From contig CAZUTK010000014.1 of NCBI GenBank assembly GCA_964623265.1, positions 1-47,326 on the forward strand: a stretch of DNA of 47,326 bases, read 5' to 3'. Positions 8,032 to 14,893 of this stretch are shown piece by piece (position 1 is the stretch's first letter; each line of letters opens with the position of its first letter). The position numbers were made by a program, and so were the translations under genes. Source of the stretch: CAZUTK01 sp964623265 (GTDB taxonomy: Bacteria > Electryoneota > B3-LCP). A model generated the notes under the pieces. That model saw nothing but the letters and a program-made list of their open reading frames with translations, searched no databases and was not told where the DNA came from.

Positions 8032-8060
8032 GCAGAGGGGTTGCTGAACAACCCCTCTGC
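8032..8060 (-). terminator. Terminator of the LamG secreted-protein gene
   Basis: A perfect 12-bp stem (GCAGAGGGGTTG/CAACCCCTCTGC) with a 5-nt loop lies 34 nt past the stop codon, followed by TGTTTTAT on the minus strand. Confidence 0.8.
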
Positions 8061-8093
8061 AGACAATGAAGGTGCAAACGATGCGGATTTCGC

Positions 8094-9485
8094 TTACTTC
8101 AAGAAGAGCATCTTCTTGATGTTGTCATAACCCTGTTCGCCGATTAGTCGCACGAAATAGATGCCGGATGGATAGGGGGTGGCATCGAATTCGTACATAT
8201 GTTCACCGGCGGCTTGTATTTCATTGACTAAAACGGCGATCTCTTCGCCCGCCAGATTGTACACGCTCAAATGCACCAGTCCCGGATTCCTGACGTAGTA
8301 GCGAATCGCGGTAGTCGCATTGAACGGATTGGGGAAATTCTGCGAAAGCTGATAATCCGCCAGGGAAGTGGATTCTCCGGGCAGCATGACATCGGAAGTC
8401 GGCGTAGCGGAAGCGATCGTCTCATGGATGCGCTCTCTGCCGTTCACATCCACATCGGAGATCTTGTAATAATAAGTGATTCCGTTGATCAAATCCCGGT
8501 CATCCTGATACTGGTAATTCTGCGTAGACATTGAGAAGCCTTTGCTGGGCACCAGCTGAGCGTTGATCCGGCTGTAATTCGCGGACTGGTTCGTCGAACG
8601 GTAAATGTAATAGCCGAGGTTGTCAATCTCCGTTTCCGTGCTCCAGGAGACCTTCACGGTTTGATCGCCAGGCGAAGCGGCGAGCGCAATCAACGTCACG
8701 GGCAAGGGCAGGTCGTTGCTGGGTCCTAAACCGTTCCAGGCGCGGCGATTCGCGTTGCCTGCCAAAGTCCCGTTGTTGGATGGGTTCCCATAAAGGTTGG
8801 AATGATCCTTCACCAAGCCTGAAGATTCATCGAAGTGATAGAGCACTTCTGTGGAGAGCTCGGGAGAGAGCGGCACATCCAGCACGCTGCTCGGGAAGGA
8901 TGACAGAGCTTCGCTGGAGATGCGCAACTCATCAATGTAGCCGTAAAAATACTGGCTCAGGAAGCGTCCGACCCACATCTGCACCGTGCTGTTGTAAACT
9001 GCAGACGGCGGATCCACTGAAGCGTTTGTGTGAGTTTTTTCCACATTATTGACGTAGAATTTGATCTTGTCTGCACCCAGAGGATTGCAGACGAACGCGA
9101 CATGATACCAGACGTCCGAAGAGACCACCGCGCTGGTCGTCTGCCACATATAGGTTCCCGCTGCGGTGCCGTCTCCGCTGACATAGGCGCGCAATTGCCC
9201 CGAGCTGGTGACTAAAAACGCCCAGCTTCTCTGATCCCCTGTTTCCTGATACTTACTGACGATCGGTTGATTCAAACCCAATTGGTGCACGAAAATCCAT
9301 GCTTGAATCGTGAAGATCCCATTCGGGAAATTCGTCAGATTGTTGTTATCTGCGGCATATACGTAATCGCCGTTCCCGTCCAGGTCCAAGACATTGACGT
9401 TCAAGGCACCTAGTGCCGTATGAACGCCGAAAAAACCCGCGCTCAGGATTCCAAGCACGATGAGACTACGCAATTTTAGACACAT
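8094..9485 (-). CDS. Secreted LamG-domain protein with FN3-like and T9SS sorting domains
   Basis: 463 residues. A signal peptide (MCLKLRSLIVLGILSAGFFG onward) is followed by a LamG/concanavalin-A-like jelly roll (LDGNGDYVYAADNNNLTN, FTIQAWIFV, WYHVAFVCN, GYIDELRIS) over about residues 30-250. A fibronectin-III-like segment comes next (VKVSWSTETEIDNLGYYIYR, about 270-365). The C-terminal FlgD-like T9SS sorting domain is clear (YQLSQNFPNPFNATTAIRYY, YNLAGEEIAVLVN, YPSGIYFVRL, ending KKMLFLK). The protein should be exported through the outer membrane and anchored or released; a role in binding carbohydrate or other surfaces is inference. ATG at 9485 has AGGAGG upstream. The gene forms its own unit, with a promoter at 9617-9645, a leader of about 125 nt and a terminator at 8032-8060. 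Confidence 0.9.
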   Translation of the reverse strand: MCLKLRSLIVLGILSAGFFGVHTALGALNVNVLDLDGNGDYVYAADNNNLTNFPNGIFTIQAWIFVHQLGLNQPIVSKYQETGDQRSWAFLVTSSGQLRAYVSGDGTAAGTYMWQTTSAVVSSDVWYHVAFVCNPLGADKIKFYVNNVEKTHTNASVDPPSAVYNSTVQMWVGRFLSQYFYGYIDELRISSEALSSFPSSVLDVPLSPELSTEVLYHFDESSGLVKDHSNLYGNPSNNGTLAGNANRRAWNGLGPSNDLPLPVTLIALAASPGDQTVKVSWSTETEIDNLGYYIYRSTNQSANYSRINAQLVPSKGFSMSTQNYQYQDDRDLINGITYYYKISDVDVNGRERIHETIASATPTSDVMLPGESTSLADYQLSQNFPNPFNATTAIRYYVRNPGLVHLSVYNLAGEEIAVLVNEIQAAGEHMYEFDATPYPSGIYFVRLIGEQGYDNIKKMLFLK

Positions 9486-9616
9486 CCTTCTCCTCCTCTC
9501 CTCGAGCTTCGGAAGGATCCTCGCCGTATTTCAAGCGCCTCCCCCCAGAAGTCGCAATGATGGTTACTCCGCAATCTGCTGTGACTGCGTTCGAATTTTT
9601 CTTTCGACGAAAAGAT

Positions 9617-9645
9617 ATAATAAAAGAGATGGATAGTCAAGTCAA
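9617..9645 (-). promoter_or_regulatory. Promoter of the LamG secreted-protein gene
   Basis: On the minus strand TTGACT (9640-9645), a 17-nt spacer and TATTAT (9617-9622). The start near 9610 leaves a leader of about 125 nt before the ATG at 9485. I see no recognisable riboswitch in this leader, and no gene in the 263-nt stretch 9486-9748. Confidence 0.75.
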
Positions 9646-9748
9646 TGTAGCATTCTTTTGAGGGGTCGGGGTTCGCTTTGCCGAGGGAGGCGGATGTGGG
9701 CTGGAATGAAAAATCGCAGACCGAAGTCGCGAGGGATTGCAAGGATAG

Positions 9749-9841
9749 CGGGAGCGTCTGGGAATCGAACCCAGCCTGAACCTTGCGGCTCAACAGACGG
9801 CTTTGAAGACCGCGGCGCCCACCAGGGTCGCGTCCACTCCC
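9749..9841 (-). tRNA. selC: Selenocysteine tRNA, anticodon UCA
   Basis: This 93-nt tRNA has the special architecture of bacterial tRNA-Sec. The 8-nt acceptor strands GGGAGTGG and ACGCTCCC pair except for the last position. They run directly into a 5-bp T stem (CTGGG/CCCAG), the 8+5 arrangement. The anticodon loop CTTCAAA carries TCA, which reads UGA. A long variable arm, TGAGCC-GCAA-GGTTCA, is present, and the discriminator base is G. No CCA is encoded. Its presence shows that the organism should insert selenocysteine, although selA, selB, selD and obvious selenoprotein genes are not in this window. It lies 63 nt downstream of the zinc-binding protein gene and shows no clear promoter of its own, so it may be processed from that transcript. 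Confidence 0.94.
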
Positions 9842-9904
9842 ATATTCAGGAATGTAGGTTTGTCAATCTTTCGACCAAGATATTGATTTATATAAGATAA
9901 ATGA

Positions 9905-10483
9905 TTATTCTTCCTGCCTCCCCTTCGCTGCGATGCGATACTCACCCGGATCCGCATCAGCTGTTTCAGTTGGGGATTTCACAGCTTCTGTCGAATGCAT
10001 TCCGGTTGCATTTCCGCCCTCTTGTACTTCTTCCGAATCCGCCGTTTTCTCCGTTTGTTTCGCCGCCCCAGCGTTCATTAGCTCTTTCGCTGCTTCCGCT
10101 TCGCCGGCGTCGGAGACGGGTGCGGCGCTTTTACCGCCGTCCGTGGAAACTTTTCCTTTTTCAGCCGCTGCACCGCCGAACTTCTGAGCGATGAAACAAT
10201 CTTTGCAGAGCACGGGTTTGCCGGTCGTGGGACGGAAAGGAACCAGACTTTCGCGTTGGCAGTTGGCGCATACGATTTTGAACATCTCCCGTCCGGGCTG
10301 ATAGGTCTGACCGGTGACCTGCGCAATCGCCTGATCCCGCTCCTGCTTGCGATGCTGGCGACATTCACGGCAATGCCGCGGATCTTTGAATCCCTTGCTA
10401 AGAAAGAACTCCTGCTCCTTTGCCGTGAATAGAAATTCCCGCCCGCAGGTTACGCATTGAATAGTTCGATCCTGTAGTTCCAT
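9905..10483 (-). CDS. Zinc-ribbon protein with acidic low-complexity C-terminal tail
   Basis: About 192 residues from the ATG at 10483, chosen because AGGAAGG lies at 10491-10497; a longer in-frame start at 10534 is unlikely. The first zinc ribbon reads IQCVTCGREFLFTAKEQEFF, then FKDPRHCRECRQHRK, a pattern (CxxC, EQ-FF, CxxC) known from small zinc-ribbon proteins. A second CxxC pair follows in KIVCANCQRESLVPF and PVLCKDCFIAQKF. Everything after about residue 105 is rich in Ala, Glu, Thr and Ser and is probably disordered. Nucleic-acid or ribosome binding is possible but not shown. It lies downstream of mpl, separated by an inverted repeat, and upstream of the selenocysteine tRNA. Confidence 0.82.
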   Translation of the reverse strand: MELQDRTIQCVTCGREFLFTAKEQEFFLSKGFKDPRHCRECRQHRKQERDQAIAQVTGQTYQPGREMFKIVCANCQRESLVPFRPTTGKPVLCKDCFIAQKFGGAAAEKGKVSTDGGKSAAPVSDAGEAEAAKELMNAGAAKQTEKTADSEEVQEGGNATGMHSTEAVKSPTETADADPGEYRIAAKGRQEE

Positions 10484-10507
10484 AAACGTACCTTCCTGGT
10501 AATACCC

Positions 10508-10549
10508 AGCCGATTCGCATTCGTGGATGTACAACCGAGCAAATCGGCT
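10508..10549. repeat. Inverted repeat between mpl and the zinc-ribbon gene
   Basis: A perfect 8-bp inverted repeat (AGCCGATT at 10508-10515 and AATCGGCT at 10542-10549) encloses 26 nt and ends 11 nt before the ribosome-binding site of the zinc-ribbon gene. No T-tract follows, so it is not a classical terminator; an mRNA hairpin or operator is possible. Confidence 0.45.
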
Positions 10550-10558
10550 CTATCGGAT

Positions 10559-11986
10559 CTACTTGTTTATATCGCAAATACTTGTCCCTCCATATCGGAT
10601 CCGTAATGCCTTCAAAATCATCTCCGGCAGCCCTGAAAATGCGCCGTTCGTCATATAAATCCATACCGTTTCGTCTTCGGATTCCTGCGTCATGAAAGCC
10701 AAGATCTCTTCCACGCTGTCGGAAGCCAGCGATTCTTTTCCCGATCGCCGCAATTCCTCTGCAATTCGTATTGTATCAAGACGTTCCCGATCGGGAATTC
10801 TCTCCTTGCGATGAACGGCTCCGATGGCGACTTTATCCGCAAACTTCAGAGCTTCCACAATCTCCTTTTGGAAGAAATTGCGCGCCATGGTGTTGGATCG
10901 AGGTTCAAACGCCGCCACGATGCGGGCTTTCGGATGTCGAACCTTCAAACTCGTCAATGCGGCTTTCACCGCCGTAGGATGATGCGCGAAATCCTCATAG
11001 AGCCAGGCTCCCTGCGCTTGGAACTTCAATTCGAGCCTCCGCCGAACACCTTTAAAATCCGCGACGGCGGCGGCGATATCATCAGGACTCAAGCCGGCAA
11101 ATTCCGCTGCCGCCGAAGCGGCGGTCAGGTTCAGCAATTGATGCCGACCCCATAGAGTCGTCGAGCAGATCCTCTCTTCGCCCGAAGCGAACCGCAGCTG
11201 GAATTTCATCCCCTCCGCTGAAATATCCAGGATTTGCGATTGAATCATCGCCGATGATCGCGTCCCGAAGGTGCGCACGGCGCAGGGTGCGGTTCGCATC
11301 AAAGGCTCGAGATTCGGCTCATCCGCGTTGGCGAGCAGTAGACCGTTCCTCGGGAGAAGCTGAATTAGTCTGCGGAATTGAAGGAACAGCTCATCCAGGG
11401 ATGAATAGATATCCGCATGATCGAACTCGATATTGTTCAGGATCACGACCTGCGGCTGATAATGCAAGAACTTCGGGCGTTTATCGAAAAAAGCCGTGTC
11501 GTATTCATCGCCTTCAATGACGAACCAGGACCCATCCCCTGCCTCAAAACCGGAATCCCAACCGATCGGCAGACCGCCGATCAGATAGCCCGGGGAAAAC
11601 CTGCCTTCCCGCAGAATGTGAGCCAGCGCCGCGCTGGTCGTCGTCTTGCCGTGAGTCCCAGCTACGACGATGGGAAGTTTATCCTTTAACAGGCGAGTGT
11701 GAATTAGTTCGGGAAGCGAAAGATAGGGGAGGCGTTTTTCCAGGACGGTTTCAACTTCAGGATTTCCTCGCGAGAGCGCATTACCGATGACGACCGCTTC
11801 CGCCGCCTCGAGATTCTCCGATCGGTAGGGCGTGAGAACTGGGATTCCCCGGGATTGCAGAAAATCACTCATCGGGGGATAAACCCCCTCGTCAGAACCG
11901 GTAACCTTTACTCCCTGTGATGCCAACCAAGCGGCGACCTGGGACATCGCCACACCACAAATGCCGATAAAATGTATCGAACGAAT
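10559..11986 (-). CDS. mpl: UDP-N-acetylmuramate:L-Ala-gamma-D-Glu-meso-DAP ligase, ATT start
   Basis: Mpl joins recycled murein tripeptide to UDP-MurNAc in the cytoplasm. The protein shows the Mur ligase layout: an N-terminal UDP-binding motif IHFIGICGVAMSQVA, the P-loop AGTHGKTTT, IEGDEYDTAFFDKRPKFLHY, NNIEFDHADIY, and the C-terminal DFAHHPTAVKAAL. The N-terminal motif is only complete if translation begins upstream of the first GTG (11953). In frame upstream there is no ATG, GTG or TTG before a stop codon, but an ATT at 11986 lies four bases after AAGGTGA (11991-11997), and a promoter places the RNA start about 19 nt before it. ATT is therefore the likely start, giving about 475 residues. 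The presence of mpl suggests meso-DAP peptidoglycan and recycling. Confidence 0.92.
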   Translation of the reverse strand: MRSIHFIGICGVAMSQVAAWLASQGVKVTGSDEGVYPPMSDFLQSRGIPVLTPYRSENLEAAEAVVIGNALSRGNPEVETVLEKRLPYLSLPELIHTRLLKDKLPIVVAGTHGKTTTSAALAHILREGRFSPGYLIGGLPIGWDSGFEAGDGSWFVIEGDEYDTAFFDKRPKFLHYQPQVVILNNIEFDHADIYSSLDELFLQFRRLIQLLPRNGLLLANADEPNLEPLMRTAPCAVRTFGTRSSAMIQSQILDISAEGMKFQLRFASGEERICSTTLWGRHQLLNLTAASAAAEFAGLSPDDIAAAVADFKGVRRRLELKFQAQGAWLYEDFAHHPTAVKAALTSLKVRHPKARIVAAFEPRSNTMARNFFQKEIVEALKFADKVAIGAVHRKERIPDRERLDTIRIAEELRRSGKESLASDSVEEILAFMTQESEDETVWIYMTNGAFSGLPEMILKALRIRYGGTSICDINK

Positions 11987-12012
11987 GGTTTCACCTTATG
12001 ACTACCGAAGTC

Positions 12013-12041
12013 AATATAACATAATTCGGCGAAGTTGTCAA
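12013..12041 (-). promoter_or_regulatory. Promoter of mpl
   Basis: On the minus strand TTGACA (12036-12041), a 17-nt spacer and TATATT (12013-12018). Transcription should start near 12005, leaving a leader of about 19 nt that holds AAGGTGA but no ATG, and no GTG or TTG in the mpl frame. Confidence 0.8.
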
Positions 12042-12140
12042 GTAGTTTTTTTCTTCAGCGTATTTTTTATCCTTGTTGATCCCGTAAATAGTCGGCACGA
12101 AATGAATGAATAATTAATGCGCATCCAACAATGAATGAGA

Positions 12141-14546
12141 TCACAATCGCAGCTCCCCGATCCTCTCCTCCCAGGTACTCCATTCCAACTCGGCGGGTGA
12201 TCTTCGATACCAGTATCTGGGAAACAAGTTTTGATATTCCTTTCGGGTGTAGCGACGATCCAATAGGAGGACGATTCCCCTGTCGGTTTCTCTGCGGATG
12301 ACGCGGCCTACCGCCTGCACGACGCGGCGCATTCCGGGATAGAGATACACATAGCGGAACCCTTCACCGCAAGTTCGATCATAATAGGCGCGAATTAATT
12401 CGTTCTCAGTGGACACCTGCGGCAAAGGCACGCCGACGATGAGCGCCGCCTCGGCCATCTTTCCGGGAAGGTCTATTCCTTCCGCGAAAACGCCGCCCAT
12501 TACGGAACAGAGCACCGCATGACGTCGTCTGCGAAAAGCGGCCAGCAGGTTATTTCGTTCTTCATCCGATAATCCTTCTTCCTGCACGAAGAGATTTTTT
12601 ATCCGCAGGCCGCGCAGAATCCTCCGCATAAATTCATAACTCGGGAAGAAAAGTAAAATATTTTTTTGGACCTCCTCATAGAAGCATTCGATCTTCGCAA
12701 TGATAGGATCTGCATTCGCTTCCCGTTCGCGATATAAAGTCGTCACGGATGAATCCACGATGATGCGGCAGTGTTCCGGGGGAAAAGGCGATGGCAGCGA
12801 TATCAACTCCGTTTCTGGATTCAGCCCCAGAAGCTGCCGATAGGCTTCGATCGGCTGCAAGGTGGCGGACATGCAGACCGACGCATAAACGGATGAAAAG
12901 ACCTGTCGAAGCAGCGGCGCCGGATCGAGGCAGAGGATTTCCAGTGAGGTTCGTGGCGATTTTCTCACCAGATACGCAAAATTCTCGCCCTGCATTTCGA
13001 GGACTTGCAGGAATGCTTCCAGTTCGCGCTGTAAATTCAGCACAGGATCGTCACCTTCCTGAAAATCCCGCTCCATCAAACGATACCAGTAAGGCACTAC
13101 GGCGGAATGAAAGTCCTCCAGGATTTTGCGCCAGATCGGAAGCGACAATTCCACCGGGAAGGGATTCGGTGGAACGCGATGCGACTCATCTTTATGCCGC
13201 GATGACCAGGAAAGGTAATACTCGAACTGTTCCTGCAACGCCTGCAAGGATGCTTGAAAGGTCTGATCCCCCTCCTTATCCAGAGCTTTTGCGGCGATGG
13301 AAATCGTCTCCCACGACAATTTCGGCGAATAGTAAGACCGCGCGCGATCAGGGAGATTATGGGCTTCGTCTACAATAAGAATCAGCTTCTCAGAATCATT
13401 CTCCTTCCAGAAACGATTCAACCGCACGGCAGGATCGAAGATATAATTATAATCGCAGATGATCAGATCCACTTCCTCGGCAAGTTCGAGCTGGATTTCA
13501 TACGGGCAAAGCTCATAGGTCTCACCGACCCGCTTCACCCAATCGGGATGGATGCAACTTTCCTCTAACAAGATATTCAATATTCGTCCCTGACGAAAAC
13601 GCTCCGGGAAATCTCGTTTGAAACGGCACTCATCCGTGTTGCAGACTCCCCGCTCTGCTGAACAGATCTTCTGTCGAGCACGCATCAACATAACGCGCGG
13701 AAAGAGATTTCCGGATCGCAGTTTTCGTGCAGTCGTAAAAACAAGATCCTGCTGCGTCGTTTTCGAGGTCAGATAGACGACCTGTTTGTTGTGCTGCAGT
13801 GCAAGCGGCATCACTCCGTACAAGGCTGCGGCGGTTTTCCCTGAACCGGTGGGGGCTTCTACGAGGATTGAAGATGCGTTTTCAAGCGCTCGGTGCAGAG
13901 CATCCACCATATCCTTCTGTCCCGAGCGCATTTTAGGAAAGGGAAACCGAATCGTTTGCGCGATGTTCCGCTTAAGTCGTCGCTCTTCCCCCCGGCGGGT
14001 TTCCTGTTCGATGAGGTAACAAATGTGATCCAGTATGATGGTCTCAATCGTAGCATAATCCCATTCGATTTCAAAGGTGCGTCTTCGGTTATCGGGAAGA
14101 TTCAGGTAGGTCAATCTGCCGGCGACGGGTTTTTCCGATCGGCTGGTGGCGATTAAATATAAGTAGATCTCCAGTTGGCGCCGATGGCGAGGAAACCATT
14201 CCGGTCTCAGAGCCGCGAACTTCGCCGGCGGCATCGCCACACTCTTGATCTCCTCAGCCACCCGGCGGTCGAGCTCTTCAATTAGTCCGTCCAGCCTGCC
14301 GCAAATGCGGACGATCCAACCATCTAATTCCGGAGAGTTTTCGAATACGGGCACATCAAGATGTACTTCTTGACGAAAGGCGGCGGTTGTCTTCCGAGCA
14401 TGTTGGTAGGCTCGGTGAGCCTGCGCGCCCAATTTGCCTCGAAGCGAAAGGGATATCGGCGCCGATGCATCCGGATTTCCCGCAGCCGATTGCACTAATT
14501 CGCCGACTGAAAGAACGAGCCGTTTTTCTTCCAATTGGATCTGCAC
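12141..14546 (-). CDS. Rad3/DinG-type iron-sulfur helicase with N-terminal PD-(D/E)XK nuclease domain
   Basis: 801 residues. The C-terminal part is an XPD/DinG-like superfamily 2 helicase: Walker A EAPTGSGKT (about 230-238), DEAH box VDEAHNL (393-396), and motifs V-VI near the end (FAEGIDLPGKMAEAALIVG, QAVGRVIRRETDRG). Between motifs I and II sit cysteines at about 295, 302, 307, 331 and 347 (KICSAERGVCNTDECRFKRD, EESCIHP, YELCPYE), enough for the 4Fe-4S cluster of this family. The first 200 residues look like a PD-(D/E)XK nuclease: GRLDGLI (Asp85), EEIKSV (Glu99, Lys101) and QLEIYLYLI. A role in 5'-3' DNA unwinding and repair is expected from the family; nuclease activity is inferred. The start is GTG at 14546 without a clear ribosome site. 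It stands alone between tRNA-Leu and the mpl promoter. Confidence 0.88.
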   Translation of the reverse strand: MQIQLEEKRLVLSVGELVQSAAGNPDASAPISLSLRGKLGAQAHRAYQHARKTTAAFRQEVHLDVPVFENSPELDGWIVRICGRLDGLIEELDRRVAEEIKSVAMPPAKFAALRPEWFPRHRRQLEIYLYLIATSRSEKPVAGRLTYLNLPDNRRRTFEIEWDYATIETIILDHICYLIEQETRRGEERRLKRNIAQTIRFPFPKMRSGQKDMVDALHRALENASSILVEAPTGSGKTAAALYGVMPLALQHNKQVVYLTSKTTQQDLVFTTARKLRSGNLFPRVMLMRARQKICSAERGVCNTDECRFKRDFPERFRQGRILNILLEESCIHPDWVKRVGETYELCPYEIQLELAEEVDLIICDYNYIFDPAVRLNRFWKENDSEKLILIVDEAHNLPDRARSYYSPKLSWETISIAAKALDKEGDQTFQASLQALQEQFEYYLSWSSRHKDESHRVPPNPFPVELSLPIWRKILEDFHSAVVPYWYRLMERDFQEGDDPVLNLQRELEAFLQVLEMQGENFAYLVRKSPRTSLEILCLDPAPLLRQVFSSVYASVCMSATLQPIEAYRQLLGLNPETELISLPSPFPPEHCRIIVDSSVTTLYREREANADPIIAKIECFYEEVQKNILLFFPSYEFMRRILRGLRIKNLFVQEEGLSDEERNNLLAAFRRRRHAVLCSVMGGVFAEGIDLPGKMAEAALIVGVPLPQVSTENELIRAYYDRTCGEGFRYVYLYPGMRRVVQAVGRVIRRETDRGIVLLLDRRYTRKEYQNLFPRYWYRRSPAELEWSTWEERIGELRL

Positions 14547-14582
14547 AAAGCTTCAGCGACGTGAGGTGCATAAAAGAATAAA

Positions 14583-14603
14583 GGCGGCTCAAGTGAGCCA
14601 CCC
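14583..14603 (-). terminator. Weak terminator after tRNA-Leu(CAG)
   Basis: A small stem GGCTC-ACTT-GAGCC 7 nt past the tRNA 3' end, followed on the minus strand by GCCTTTATTCTTTT. The short stem makes it a tentative call. Confidence 0.45.
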
Positions 14604-14609
14604 ATCTTG

Positions 14610-14693
14610 TGCCGGAGGTGGGATTTGAACCCACACGGGCTTGCGCCCGCCGGTCCCTGAAACCGGTGCGTCTGCCAATTTCACCACTCCGGC
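14610..14693 (-). tRNA. tRNA-Leu, anticodon CAG
   Basis: 84 nt. Acceptor GCCGGAG pairs with CTCCGGC, the D arm reads TGGTGAAATTGGCAGAC, the anticodon is CAG (reads CUG), a long variable arm GCGGGCGCAAGCCCGT marks a class II tRNA, and the T arm contains GGGTTCAAATCCC. Discriminator A, no encoded CCA. Its first 24 bases are identical to those of the tRNA-Leu(GAG) at 34216-34299. Confidence 0.96.
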
Positions 14694-14708
14694 ATTTTAC
14701 GAAGCTAT

Positions 14709-14737
14709 AATATACCGAATAATTATTGCTCAGTCAA
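14709..14737 (-). promoter_or_regulatory. Promoter of tRNA-Leu(CAG)
   Basis: On the minus strand TTGACT (14732-14737), a 17-nt spacer and TATATT (14709-14714), placing the -10 box 15 nt ahead of the mature tRNA 5' end. Apart from this promoter and a terminator, the 200 nt at 14694-14893 show nothing else. Confidence 0.8.
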
Positions 14738-14837
14738 GCAATTTCGGGTGTTTTGATTTTGCTCGGTTGAAGGGGTTGGGAAAATGTGCACCACTGAAAT
14801 TCTCAGAAAAAGCTCACCGCTCATCATTGGGCGATGC

Positions 14838-14871
14838 GAAAAAAGATGCCGCCCATGGGGCGGGCGGCATC
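14838..14871 (-). terminator. Terminator of the M28 peptidase gene
   Basis: A perfect 10-bp GC-rich stem (GATGCCGCCC/GGGCGGCATC, arms 14862-14871 and 14845-14854) with a 7-nt loop is followed by six T on the minus strand, 23 nt past the stop codon. Confidence 0.92.
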
Positions 14872-14893
14872 GCGTCAAAGACTTTTGCAAACG

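Noticed and set aside
9842..9880. TTGACA just upstream of the selenocysteine tRNA as its promoter
   Set aside because: At the correct 17-nt spacing the -10 box would be ATGGGA, inside the mature tRNA 5' end, so it cannot drive the tRNA.
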